From NCBI RefSeq assembly GCF_002487355.1, contig NZ_NTMG01000023.1, positions 1 through 64,000 on the forward strand: 64,000 nt of DNA, in the 5' to 3' direction. The position numbers were made by a program, and so were the translations under genes. This stretch comes from Candidatus Methanoperedens sp. BLZ2 (GTDB lineage Archaea > Halobacteriota > Methanosarcinia > Methanosarcinales > Methanoperedenaceae). Under the pieces are notes generated by a model. It was not told where the DNA came from, ran no database searches, and saw only the letters and a program-made list of their open reading frames with translations. Positions 45,457 to 53,500 of this stretch are shown one piece after another. The first letter of the stretch is position 1. Every line of letters starts with the position of its first letter.

Positions 45457-46301
45457 TGCTTGCCTCCGATTTTTGCGATCAATTTATCAGTTGGAACAAG
45501 ATGCCGGGAAAGCCCCAGTTCCTTCGGGTCAAAACCCATGGCAAGTCCCATAAGCTGCGTGAAATAAATAATTGGCAGGTCGATCTTGATATTAAATTTT
45601 GATTCCACTGCTTTTTGTTTTGCATCAAGCTGCAGATGGCACATGGGGCATGTGACAACTACGCAATCAGCGCCGGATTCTTTTGCCATTACCAGTAATT
45701 CCTTTGAAAGATTGAGGGCCAGGTCTTCATTCGTTATCAGGATCGGGCCTCCACAGCATTTGGTCTTGTAATAATATTTTACGGGTTCGGCTCCAAGGCT
45801 TACAATAAGATCATCGAGGGATTTCGGGTTCTCAGGGCTGTCAAAATTGTTTTCTGGCCGTGTCAGGAGACAGCCATAATAAGGAACAGCTTTGATCTTA
45901 AGAGGTTTTTTAACCTGTTCTGCAAGCTTTGGCAATCCAAGATCTTTGACGATCACTTCAAGAAGATGTTTTGGTTTTGTGTTACCATCATATTTTTCGG
46001 TGAGAGCCTCATTGACCCTGGTTCTAAGGGTGCTGTCCTGGAGTGCGGTTTGGGCACGCATGAGGTTTGAATAGCACAGGTTGCATGGAGTTGCCATATC
46101 AAGCCCTTTAGCGGATGCAAGTGTTCTTGCAGACAGCCCTGTCTTTACAGTTCTATCCGGCACATGCAAAGCACCGCAGCAGTTCCAGTTCTTTACTTCT
46201 TCAAGCTCAATGCCAAGGCGGCCAAATACAGCTTCCACAGAAATGCGGTAGTCCACCGCAGTTCCATGCTGAGCACAGCCAGGATAATAGGAATATTTCA
46301 T
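45453..46301 (-). CDS. hdrB: CoB-CoM heterodisulfide reductase subunit B
   Basis: 282 residues with two CCG domains: NWNCCGALH and CNLCYSNL in the first, KCCGGPILI and CPMCHLQLD in the second, plus YYPGCAQHG at the N-terminus. These bind the two non-cubane [4Fe-4S] clusters where CoM-S-S-CoB is cleaved. It overlaps both hdrA and hdrC by 4 nt, a tight three-gene operon. Confidence 0.95.
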   Translation of the reverse strand: MKYSYYPGCAQHGTAVDYRISVEAVFGRLGIELEEVKNWNCCGALHVPDRTVKTGLSARTLASAKGLDMATPCNLCYSNLMRAQTALQDSTLRTRVNEALTEKYDGNTKPKHLLEVIVKDLGLPKLAEQVKKPLKIKAVPYYGCLLTRPENNFDSPENPKSLDDLIVSLGAEPVKYYYKTKCCGGPILITNEDLALNLSKELLVMAKESGADCVVVTCPMCHLQLDAKQKAVESKFNIKIDLPIIYFTQLMGLAMGFDPKELGLSRHLVPTDKLIAKIGGKQ

Positions 46302-46978
46302 TTTTTAGCCTCAACTTTCTCATTCTCATTTTCTTGCATTTTAGTTTCCTGAGGCTCTTTTTCTTTTTCTTTATCGCTATCTTTTTCCCTATCTTTTTCT
46401 TTGATCTCTTTGTTCTCTATTTTCGATTCCCCTTTTTCTCCAAGTTTAAAAATAGCCTCCAGTTCCCTGGTATTTTCCATCCTGTCGATAGATAATGGCA
46501 ATTTTCCTTTTGCCATCATTTCCAGTCCAAAAGGGAGCTGTTTTATCATTCGAGGCTCAGTCATGCTGTATCTGGAGATGAGCAGGAATTCAGAAGCCCT
46601 GCCGTTATTCTTAATTACACTTGAAAAAACGTTATCGAACTTTGCATTTTTGTTTATTATTCCTTCAGCTATCGCTATTGGTTTTAACGTTTCCATAAGC
46701 TCAGTCGGATGAATTCCCCTCGGACACCTGACAGAGCATGAGAAGCACGTCGTGCATATCCATATCGTGTTGCTTGAAAGCACTTCTTTTTTAAGGCCAA
46801 GCTGCACCATGCGCACAAGCTCGCGCGGGGAATAGTCCATTTCGTGGCTGACAGGACAGGAACCCGCGCATATTCCACATTGTATGCAGGTCGGGATTTT
46901 TTCTCCGACGTGGGTTTTTAAGACCTGATCCCTGAAAGTAGTGTCTCTTGATTCCGGAAGTATTGGTTCCTTTTTCAT
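46298..46978 (-). CDS. hdrC: CoB-CoM heterodisulfide reductase subunit C with a charged tail
   Basis: 226 residues. Two [4Fe-4S] motifs CIQCGICAGSCPVS and CTTCFSCSVRCPRG in the first 90 residues carry electrons from HdrA to HdrB. The core ends near residue 175. The last ~45 residues are almost only Lys, Glu and Asp (KEKDREKDSDKEKEKEPQ), unusual for HdrC, which normally stops near 185. The tail mirrors the shorter charged tail on HdrA. First gene of hdrC-hdrB-hdrA. Confidence 0.94.
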   Translation of the reverse strand: MKKEPILPESRDTTFRDQVLKTHVGEKIPTCIQCGICAGSCPVSHEMDYSPRELVRMVQLGLKKEVLSSNTIWICTTCFSCSVRCPRGIHPTELMETLKPIAIAEGIINKNAKFDNVFSSVIKNNGRASEFLLISRYSMTEPRMIKQLPFGLEMMAKGKLPLSIDRMENTRELEAIFKLGEKGESKIENKEIKEKDREKDSDKEKEKEPQETKMQENENEKVEAKK

Positions 46979-47181
46979 ATATTGCTCCCTTAGGGGAAGT
47001 TAGATGAAGAGCTGATGATATTTAAATATTATCCGAGATGGATTCTGTCAAGTATGCGTTTGCTAATATAATATAATTTATTAAATCAGTATCGGTTGAT
47101 CCAGGAAAGATAGCATTGTACTTATAACTGACGAAGACTTGACAGTACCTCGGGGCAGCAATATTCAAATAATTCGAAGCT

Positions 47182-47239
47182 TTCAGGCGCCGCCGGGACG
47201 ATGCGCATGGGGGGCATGTGACTATGAAATGGGGGCGCT
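47182..47239 (+). repeat. Dispersed GC-rich intergenic repeat, copy A
   Basis: Begins TTCAGGCGCCGCCGGGACGA and reaches a GGGGGCGCT block. Same core as copies B-D but lacks the TGGTTAGCGTT end. Lies between the hdr operon and the zinc-finger antitoxin-like gene. Confidence 0.75.
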
Positions 47240-47304
47240 TTTTTCTGGCCTGATGTTTCAGGTTGTGTACTCCGTAATTGAAAAGGTAGCAACAGCAGAA
47301 ACAA

Positions 47305-47377
47305 AACAACGAACTAACACGAACTGAACGAACTCCGGTAGGATGAGTTCGTTTCAGTTCGTCCGAGTTAGTTGTTC
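47305..47377. repeat. Large inverted repeat (hairpin)
   Basis: ACGAACTGAACGAACTC (47319-47335) pairs with GAGTTCGTTTCAGTTCGT (47345-47362) with one bulge, and flanking bases extend the stem imperfectly to about 30 bp around a CGGTAGGAT loop. Non-coding; function unknown. Confidence 0.7.
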
Positions 47378-47439
47378 TTTTTGTCTGTTTTTTTGATAAG
47401 GCGAAAAGATGTATGCAGCACTCTATTTTCATAAAAGAA

Positions 47440-47599
47440 GGCGCCGGGAGCAGGATGTGATGAGGCAGCCGGATGACTATGCTTTGATCGGCGCTGGGAT
47501 TTAAGGGTAGGGGTGGCGCGCCAGTTTTATTTTAGGGACGGCGCAGGGGGCATGATAGGGTTAGGGCAACCGGATGACTGTGCTTTGACTGGCGCTGGG
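47440..47599 (+). repeat. Two ~59-nt direct repeats
   Basis: 47440-47498 and 47540-47599 share GGCGC(C/A)GGG... and the nearly identical 34-nt core at 47465 and 47566 (CCGGATGACT then GCTTTGA). Five differences in the core. They share GGCGCTGGG with the dispersed repeat and may be relatives of it. Confidence 0.65.
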
Positions 47600-47720
47600 T
47601 TCAGGTTGAGAGTTTCAGACTAAGCTGTCACAACAGGAATGCGATTCAAAGGTAGAAAAATTTGCAGATTGTTCTTCGAAACGTTTATCTAATCATACGA
47701 AAATCATACGTATGATATGA

Positions 47721-47865
47721 ATGCTTATACAGAAAATACTTATTTCACCCAAAGTTTCGGAGAAAATCAAATTTTTTTGTATATGAAGCAGGAATTGCTG
47801 AGATTAAAACTGCATACAAGGCATCAGATTGGCAGATTGATCTTTATAAGAGAAAGAGAGGATGA
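47721..47865 (+). pseudogene. Frameshifted small toxin-like gene (DUF4258-like)
   Basis: ATG at 47721 opens MLIQKILISPKVSEKIK and stops early. Removing one T from the T7 run near 47773 joins it to VYEAGIAEIKTAYKASDW and IDLYKRKRG, a tail like that of DUF4258-type toxins (AxIxTAYxxDxxxWxxxxxR). The remnant ends where the zinc-finger antitoxin-like gene starts, in the position expected for the toxin. Family link is tentative. Confidence 0.3.
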
Positions 47866-47867
47866 TT

Positions 47868-48293
47868 ATGAAATCCAAGAAGAAAGAAATTGATTATGAA
47901 AATATTCAGCCTGATGAGCTAACAGGTGAGGAAGCAGATTTTGAAGTTCAACTCGATAACAAAATTCCGGCATATTGCATTGATTGCCATATAAAAATGA
48001 AACCTGCAAAAATCGATATCAAGAGAGGCAATATCATGATAATGAATGTGAGTGCATACAAATGTCCGAAATGCGGTAAAGAGCTTTTAGACGTTGAAAC
48101 TTCCAGTAGAATAGAGCGAGAGTTTGCACTCAGGCACACTGAGGAGATCAAGGGCTATGAAGTCAAAATATCTTCGGATGGGAGGAACTACCTGATACGA
48201 TTCCCGAAAGAGCTTTCCAAGATGCTTGCAACCAAGAAATTCGCAAAAATACTGCCTGTGGATGCTGATGAGTTTGTGGTGAAAGTTGTGTGA
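47868..48293 (+). CDS. YgiT-type zinc-finger / AbrB-like antitoxin-like protein
   Basis: 141 residues from ATG 47868, chosen because GAGAGG lies 6 nt upstream (ATG 47862 would sit on it). Two C-x2-C knuckles, CIDC and CPKCG (about 37 and 64), form the YgiT/MqsA-type zinc finger. The C-terminal 45 residues (NYLIRFPKELSKML ... ILPVDADEFVVKV) look like an AbrB-type strand-helix unit. Such proteins are antitoxins that bind both toxin and operator. Its toxin appears decayed just upstream. Confidence 0.65.
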   Translation: MKSKKKEIDYENIQPDELTGEEADFEVQLDNKIPAYCIDCHIKMKPAKIDIKRGNIMIMNVSAYKCPKCGKELLDVETSSRIEREFALRHTEEIKGYEVKISSDGRNYLIRFPKELSKMLATKKFAKILPVDADEFVVKVV

Positions 48294-48377
48294 AATATCA
48301 CTTTCATTTTCAGCTGCTTAGACCCGCCCCTGGCAGCGGGCGGAGATTGGTGCACCTCTATGCAATAATAATTCCAT

Positions 48378-48450
48378 CTGTCAGGCGCCGCCGGAACGAT
48401 GCGCGGGGGGCATATGCCTGTGCGATGAGGGCGCTGGTTAGCGTTGCTTG
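48378..48450 (+). repeat. Dispersed GC-rich intergenic repeat, copy B
   Basis: CTGTCAGGCGCCGCCGGAAC... to GGGCGCTGGTTAGCGTTGCTTG. Between the zinc-finger gene and the HEPN/nucleotidyltransferase pair. Confidence 0.8.
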
Positions 48451-48493
48451 TTGTTTTATCGGTGTTTGATGACTCAAAGTAAATATCCTATAT

Positions 48494-48700
48494 CTATTTG
48501 ATCAGTACATCTACCGCTTTCATAAATTCTCTACAAACCACGATTCCAGCATGCAAATCCATCTCTATTTCCGCAAAACCAAGCGAATATTGAGTCTCAT
48601 GCCTGGCATCGCGAAGGGTATCGAGGTAATCGAGAAAATCTCTGTTTAGCAACTTTGTATTAACGTATTTTTCTTCAACGTAATCAGATAGCTCAGTCAA
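48494..48700 (-). CDS. Short HEPN-like toxin candidate
   Basis: 68 residues, all helical: NRDFLDYLDTLRDARHETQY then SLGFAEIEMDLHAGIVVCREF resembles the last two-thirds of a HEPN domain, with R-x2-R-H in place of the usual R-x4-H. It is half the normal HEPN length, so it may be a truncated or minimal form. It overlaps by 8 nt the HTH-nucleotidyltransferase gene, the usual antitoxin arrangement. Confidence 0.5.
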   Translation of the reverse strand: MTELSDYVEEKYVNTKLLNRDFLDYLDTLRDARHETQYSLGFAEIEMDLHAGIVVCREFMKAVDVLIK

Positions 48701-49244
48701 ATATATCTTCTCCTGCAGATGTCAGTTTCAACCTGAAATAAAATTCAGGGTCGTTTTCTTTTAAGTCTTTTATTTTTTTATCGGTCAGGAGCAGTAATTT
48801 TACCTCTTTCCTGAAATCTGTTTCTATTTTGCGCGTTATGTTTTTTAGCTTTATGGCATCTGAATGATTTTTTGTATAAATCCACATATCGATATCGCTT
48901 TGCAGCGTATCTTTTCCTGCGGCAAAACTGCCGTATATGCCGACAATCCCGTGCTTATTCAGTTCTTTGAAAGAACTGTGGTTGAGCATATCATTAATAT
49001 TGATAAGCTGCCTGATTTTGCTGAGAAGCAAGTTATTTGGATATAGGGAAAGGATTTTTTTATTTTTGAGCTTTTTTTCCCTGATGAAGCCTAATTTTTT
49101 AAATATTTTTATTGCCTGATGAACTTGCGCCGGAGATACGCCTGTGTTTTCAGAAATTTCTCTTATGTATGTTTCATTTTTACTTGATAGATCTTTCAGG
49201 ATTACCAGATTCTTTTTTGTAAACAATCTTTGTAAATCGTTCAT
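48693..49244 (-). CDS. Winged HTH fused to a minimal nucleotidyltransferase (antitoxin-like)
   Basis: 183 residues from the internal ATG 49244 (upstream starts add CLVM residues). Residues about 1-70 form a MarR/ArsR-like winged HTH (EISENTGVSPAQVHQAIKIF); 90-183 the nucleotidyltransferase with IYGSFAAGKDTLQSDIDMW (GS and D-x-D present). The fusion lets one protein repress the operon and neutralise a HEPN toxin by nucleotide transfer. Palindromes upstream support self-regulation. It is followed by a short HEPN-like gene with overlap. Confidence 0.75.
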   Translation of the reverse strand: MNDLQRLFTKKNLVILKDLSSKNETYIREISENTGVSPAQVHQAIKIFKKLGFIREKKLKNKKILSLYPNNLLLSKIRQLININDMLNHSSFKELNKHGIVGIYGSFAAGKDTLQSDIDMWIYTKNHSDAIKLKNITRKIETDFRKEVKLLLLTDKKIKDLKENDPEFYFRLKLTSAGEDIFD

Positions 49245-49260
49245 CATTACTAAACACATT

Positions 49261-49300
49261 GTTTATTTATAATAAACATTTTGTTCATTTTTTGTGAACA
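49261..49300 (-). promoter_or_regulatory. Palindromic operators upstream of the HTH-nucleotidyltransferase gene
   Basis: GTTTATT-TAT-AATAAAC (49261-49277) is a perfect 7+7 palindrome that also contains a TATA-like core, and TGTTCA-TTTTTTG-TGAACA (49282-49300) is a second palindrome. They lie just before the start codons and suit an HTH dimer regulating its own operon. Confidence 0.55.
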
Positions 49301-49368
49301 AGTATATAGGTTGCTGGACACCGGGTATGGGCAGGGTCTGCATTGCTTTTATACAAACATAATTCAGA

Positions 49369-49440
49369 CTGTCAGGTGCCGCCGGGACGATGTGCTTGGG
49401 GATATGCGAGGAGGGCGCTGGTTAGCGTTATTTGATCACT
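49369..49440 (+). repeat. Dispersed GC-rich intergenic repeat, copy C
   Basis: CTGTCAGGTGCCGCCGGGAC... to GGGCGCTGGTTAGCGTTATTTG. Between the HEPN/nucleotidyltransferase pair and the VapBC pair. Confidence 0.8.
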
Positions 49441-49495
49441 TTGGGGCGCGTGATTTAATGCACCAAGGTTTCAGGGGGTGGCGCAGTCGCTTTAA

Positions 49496-49921
49496 TTAAA
49501 AATCCAACTCTTCTGGAGTGACAGCTTTTAAGTCTTTGATTTTATTGAAATGATCTATATTTCTGGTCACCACCTTTTTGATTCCATATGAAACCGCAGT
49601 TGCAGCAATAAGACAATCATTTAACTCTATTTCTTTTCCTTCTCGGATGAGATTTGAGTAAATTTTGCCTCCAAGTATCGCTATTTCTTTATCGAGATCA
49701 ATTACAGATGTTGTTGAGATTATCTTAAGGGTCTTTTCCAAAGCATCTGTCTTTTTTGAAAGGTATGCTCCGACACTTAATTCCGCTACAACAATAGAGG
49801 ATGTAAAACCATTGTTCGAACCTTCCAAAGTCTCCAGGAAGTCTTTCGATGAGGTAACCGAATTTGTCCTCAGACAATCAACAAATATTGATGTATCGAT
49901 AAAAACTTTCATTTTATCCAA
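49496..49921 (-). CDS. vapC: VapC-type PIN-domain toxin
   Basis: 141 residues. PIN-domain acidic residues: D9 in VFIDTSIFVD, E47 in VVAELSVG, D102 in ELNDCLIAATA and D121-D123 region (TRNIDHF). These coordinate metal for RNA cleavage. It overlaps its antitoxin by 13 nt. Length and motifs are complete. Confidence 0.9.
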   Translation of the reverse strand: MDKMKVFIDTSIFVDCLRTNSVTSSKDFLETLEGSNNGFTSSIVVAELSVGAYLSKKTDALEKTLKIISTTSVIDLDKEIAILGGKIYSNLIREGKEIELNDCLIAATAVSYGIKKVVTRNIDHFNKIKDLKAVTPEELDF

Positions 49922-50124
49922 TCTAATCTCTTTGACCTGCGCAGATTATCAACGAATTTTTTACTGTCAATATCATAGCCCCATGCGCCAAGAGAATCCT
50001 CTACAGCACTTGTTTTTTTCCCGGATGTTTTCTGCTTTCGTACCATGTTTAAAATGGCATGGAGTTCTTTATCAAGGGCTATGAGCCGCTTTTCGAGATT
50101 TATCGAGGATTCCATAAATGTCAC
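49909..50124 (-). CDS. vapB: VapB-type antitoxin
   Basis: 71 residues, helical; the C-terminal SLGAWGYDIDSKKFVDNLRR then SKRLDWI matches the toxin-blocking tail of archaeal VapB (GxWxxxxDSxxFVxxLRxSRxxDW). First gene of the pair. M4 is a possible start. Confidence 0.8.
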   Translation of the reverse strand: MTFMESSINLEKRLIALDKELHAILNMVRKQKTSGKKTSAVEDSLGAWGYDIDSKKFVDNLRRSKRLDWIK

Positions 50125-50320
50125 AGCTAAATTAGTATGCTATTATTAATATTGTTATCCCTTTGCTTACTCTCTTAAGACGACACCGGGAGGCGCGGGG
50201 TTTTAAAGAGCGGCAGCCTGAGGGGAAGCGTTAGGAAATCTTGTTCGAGTTTATTCGACTAGCGCCGGGTATCTTGTGATGGGTGGGCGCAGGTTTGTGG
50301 TGCCTCTATAGGAATTCGGG

Positions 50321-50400
50321 CTGTCAGGCGCCGCCGGGATGATGCGCATGGGGGCATGGGAAAGGCGATGGGGGCGCTGGTTAGCGTTATTTGTGGTTTT
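50321..50400 (+). repeat. Dispersed GC-rich intergenic repeat, copy D
   Basis: CTGTCAGGCGCCGCCGGGAT... to GGGCGCTGGTTAGCGTTATTTG. Between VapBC and the TPR protein gene. Confidence 0.8.
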
Positions 50401-50414
50401 ATCTAAGCTTTTCA

Positions 50415-50440
50415 CCGCAAAGTACGCAAAGAGCGCAAAG
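50415..50440. repeat. Short tandem of CGCAAAG
   Basis: CCGCAAAGTACGCAAAG then AGCGCAAAG: three CGCAAAG units spaced by 2-3 nt. From memory such sequences recur in many prokaryotic intergenic regions. Confidence 0.65.
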
Positions 50441-50513
50441 ATTTGAGGGATGCGCCGGTCTCATTTTAGGCGGCGCAAGGGGCAGCGGATTGGTATAACT
50501 AAATATTGGAGAT

Positions 50514-53500
50514 TCACTCAACCAATTTTTTAAATTCATTATCAGCCCATAACTTTTCAAAATCTTTATCGGTCTTTGCATTTCCTTTATAATACCCATC
50601 AAGTTCAATTGCACGTTTTAAATTAAATAGAGCCTCCTCTTTTTTATCAATTAAGCAATAATTACAGCTACTATCGTACCATGCTACAGCCAAATTCGGA
50701 TCAATATCCAGTGCTTTATTGTAAGATCCTAATGCTTCATAATATCTTTTTAATCTAGAGAGAATAATACCTTTAAAATTCCACATAATAGCAACATTAG
50801 GTTCTAGCTCCAGTGCCTTAATGATAGTTTCTAATGATTCATTGTCTCGATTGAGTTTAAAAAGAATACTACTTTTGCTAAACCATGAATCAGCAAAATC
50901 AGGTTCAATATTTATCACTTTTTCAATGGCTTCTAATGCTTCGTTATATCTACTAAGCCTAAATAGAATACCGCTTTTGTTAAACAAAATTTCAGGAATA
51001 TCTGGTTTTATATCGGCAGCTTTATCATAAGCTTCTAAAGCTTCATCGTATCTATTCAGGCAATAAAGTACATTACCTCTAAAATTCCACACTTCAGATG
51101 AATCTGGATTTATATTCAATAGTTTATCAATGGCTTTAAGGGCTTCATCATTTCTATTTAATTTAGATAGAATATTACCTTTATTGGACAATGCTTCAGC
51201 AAAATCTGGATCAATATCCAGTGCTTTTTCAATGGCCTCTAATGCTTCATTATATTTCTGCAATCCAAAAAGAATATTGCCTTTGTTAGACCACGATCCA
51301 GCAAGGGTTGGATTAATTTCCAGTGCTTTATCAATTGCCTCAAGAGCTTCTTCATATCGATTTAATTTAGAAAGAACATTAGTCTTATTAGACCATGCAC
51401 CAATAGAACCGGAATCAATCAGCAGTGCTTTATTAAAAGCTTCCAACGATTCGGTATCTCTATTTAGGTTAGATAAAATAGTACCTTTGAAATCCCATAT
51501 AAGAGCAACATTGGGTTCTATCTCAATTGCTTTATCAATTGTTTTTAATGCTTCTTCATATCGATTTAATTCAAACAGAAATTTAACTTTGTTTAACCAA
51601 GCCCAAAGTAAAGTCGGTTCTATCTTAATTACTTTATCAATCGCTTTTAGTGCTTCATCGTATCTATTTAGTTCATAAAGTATAGTACTTTTGATTCTCC
51701 AGGCAACATCAAGATTTGGTTCGTTCTTAAGTGCTTTATTTATGGCTTCAAGTGCGTCATCATTTCTTTTTAATTTAGAAAGAATATTACCTTTATTGGA
51801 CCACGCTCCAGAAAAATCTGGATCAATATTCAATGCCTTGTCAATAGCCTCTAATGCTTCATTATATTTTTTCAATCCAAAAAGAGCATTACTTTTGTTA
51901 GACCACGACTCAGCAAGGGTCGAGTTAATTTCAAGTGCTTTATCAATTGATTCAAGAGCTTCTTCATATCGATTTAATTTAAAAAGAATATTACTTTTGT
52001 TTGACCACGCTTCCTCAAAATCTGGATCGATCACTAATGCTTTTCCAATGGCTTTTAACGCATCGTCATATTTATTTAATTTTAAAAGAATATTACTTTT
52101 ATGAATCCATGCTAAATCAAAATCTGGTTCAATAACAAGTGCTTTATCATAAGATTCTAATGCTTCATCATATCTGCTTAGTTCAGAAAGAATATTACCT
52201 TTGTTAAACCATAGTTTCTCATCGTCTGGATTAATCTTTAGTGTTTTCTCAATGATTTTTAATTCTTCATCATATTTGTCAAGTTTTGAGATGGGAGAGG
52301 ATTTGTAAGACTCCGATTTATCTAAAATTTGTTTTACAATTCTTTCTTGTTTAAGAGTCAATCTATTATCATCATCTAGATAGTCAAACATAGAATTATA
52401 GAATCTTTTTTCCCAATCATTTAATTTTTCAGGATTTATCCTCAGCAACTGTCTATGCAAAACTTCTTGAGATGTTTTAGAATAAGCATCTCCTAAATAT
52501 AGATTTTTAATCTCTTCAACACACCTTTCAAGATTATTATGTATTTCTGAGCCAGTAAATCTTAAAACTTTAAAACCCAAGATTGTAAGTCGTCTATCTA
52601 TATTTTTATCCCTAAATGCTTGATCTGGGGTCTTTTCATGATAATCGTGTCCATCGCAATAAATTGCAATCGGAAATTCATCATTCCATAAAAGTATATC
52701 CGGCTTTGTGAAGAATTTCTCACCATCTTTTTTTTCTGGAAAGCTTTTAGTAATCTCTTTCTGTTGAATAAAAGCAATGTTATTTATTGCTAGCCCTTTT
52801 GCTAGAGAATATTCTATAGGACTGTCACATTTATCCTCAATCTCTTTTAATAAGGTAGACATATAAAGCAATTTTTGACTTGCCCTACAGTCAATAATGA
52901 AGTCTTTTTCAAATTCCTGCATTAACTCTTCCTTCTCTGCATTCAAATCTTCAATCATTCGTGGATATGAGGAAGTATAACCTTTTTTAATTAAAAAATC
53001 ATGAATCATTTTTCCAACATAATTTAGTAAAGCACGTTGAAGAAACATCATGTCAATTACAGTATCATTTGTTTCTTTCATCACTTTCAAAATGAAATCT
53101 TTCTGATATCCCATGAATATCAGTTCAATTTCGTGAATTTTATCTGAATCTAAGTCAACAATTTTATTACTTCGCCAGGTAAAGAATTTATCCTCTTCCA
53201 GAAATTCTCTTATTTCTTCAAAAAGGGTCTCAAAATCAGGATCGCTTAATTTAATCTTATTTCTCGAAAAATATAATGCAAATTCTTTAAATGTGTATGG
53301 TCCATAACTAGTACTTATGCATAATTCATCTTTTTCTAACTGAAGTATAAGATAAGAATTTTGTGGATATCGTTCAACTTTTTCTATTATATTTTGCTTT
53401 AGATCATGATTCTCAAAGAATTTTTTATTTATTTCATTAAAATCTTTACCTAAACAGCATTTTTTATATTTTTTTCCACTTCCACAAGGGCACGGGTAGT

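Larger units (their letters stand above)
46979..47720. other. Long non-coding stretch with repeats upstream of hdrC
   Basis: No convincing gene in 740 nt. It contains one copy of the GC-rich intergenic repeat (47182-47239), a long inverted repeat (47305-47377) and two ~59-nt direct repeats (47440-47498, 47540-47599). ORFs here are low-complexity and Arg/Pro-rich. The hdr promoter should lie near 46985-47060, where the sequence is A/T-rich. Confidence 0.6.
50125..50513. other. Non-coding gap with repeat copy D and a CGCAAAG tandem
   Basis: GC-rich; no gene. Contains related fragments (GGCGCGGGG, GCGCCGGGT) at 50190-50275, repeat copy D, and a short tandem repeat at 50415-50440. Confidence 0.6.

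Noticed and set aside
47022-47432. Minus-strand ORF of 136 codons upstream of hdrC
   Set aside because: It covers repeat copy A and the big inverted repeat and has a low-complexity composition; treated as non-coding.
50821-52104. Plus-strand ORFs with repeated Ser/Ala-rich segments opposite the TPR gene
   Set aside because: They mirror the TPR repeats in antisense and lack independent support.
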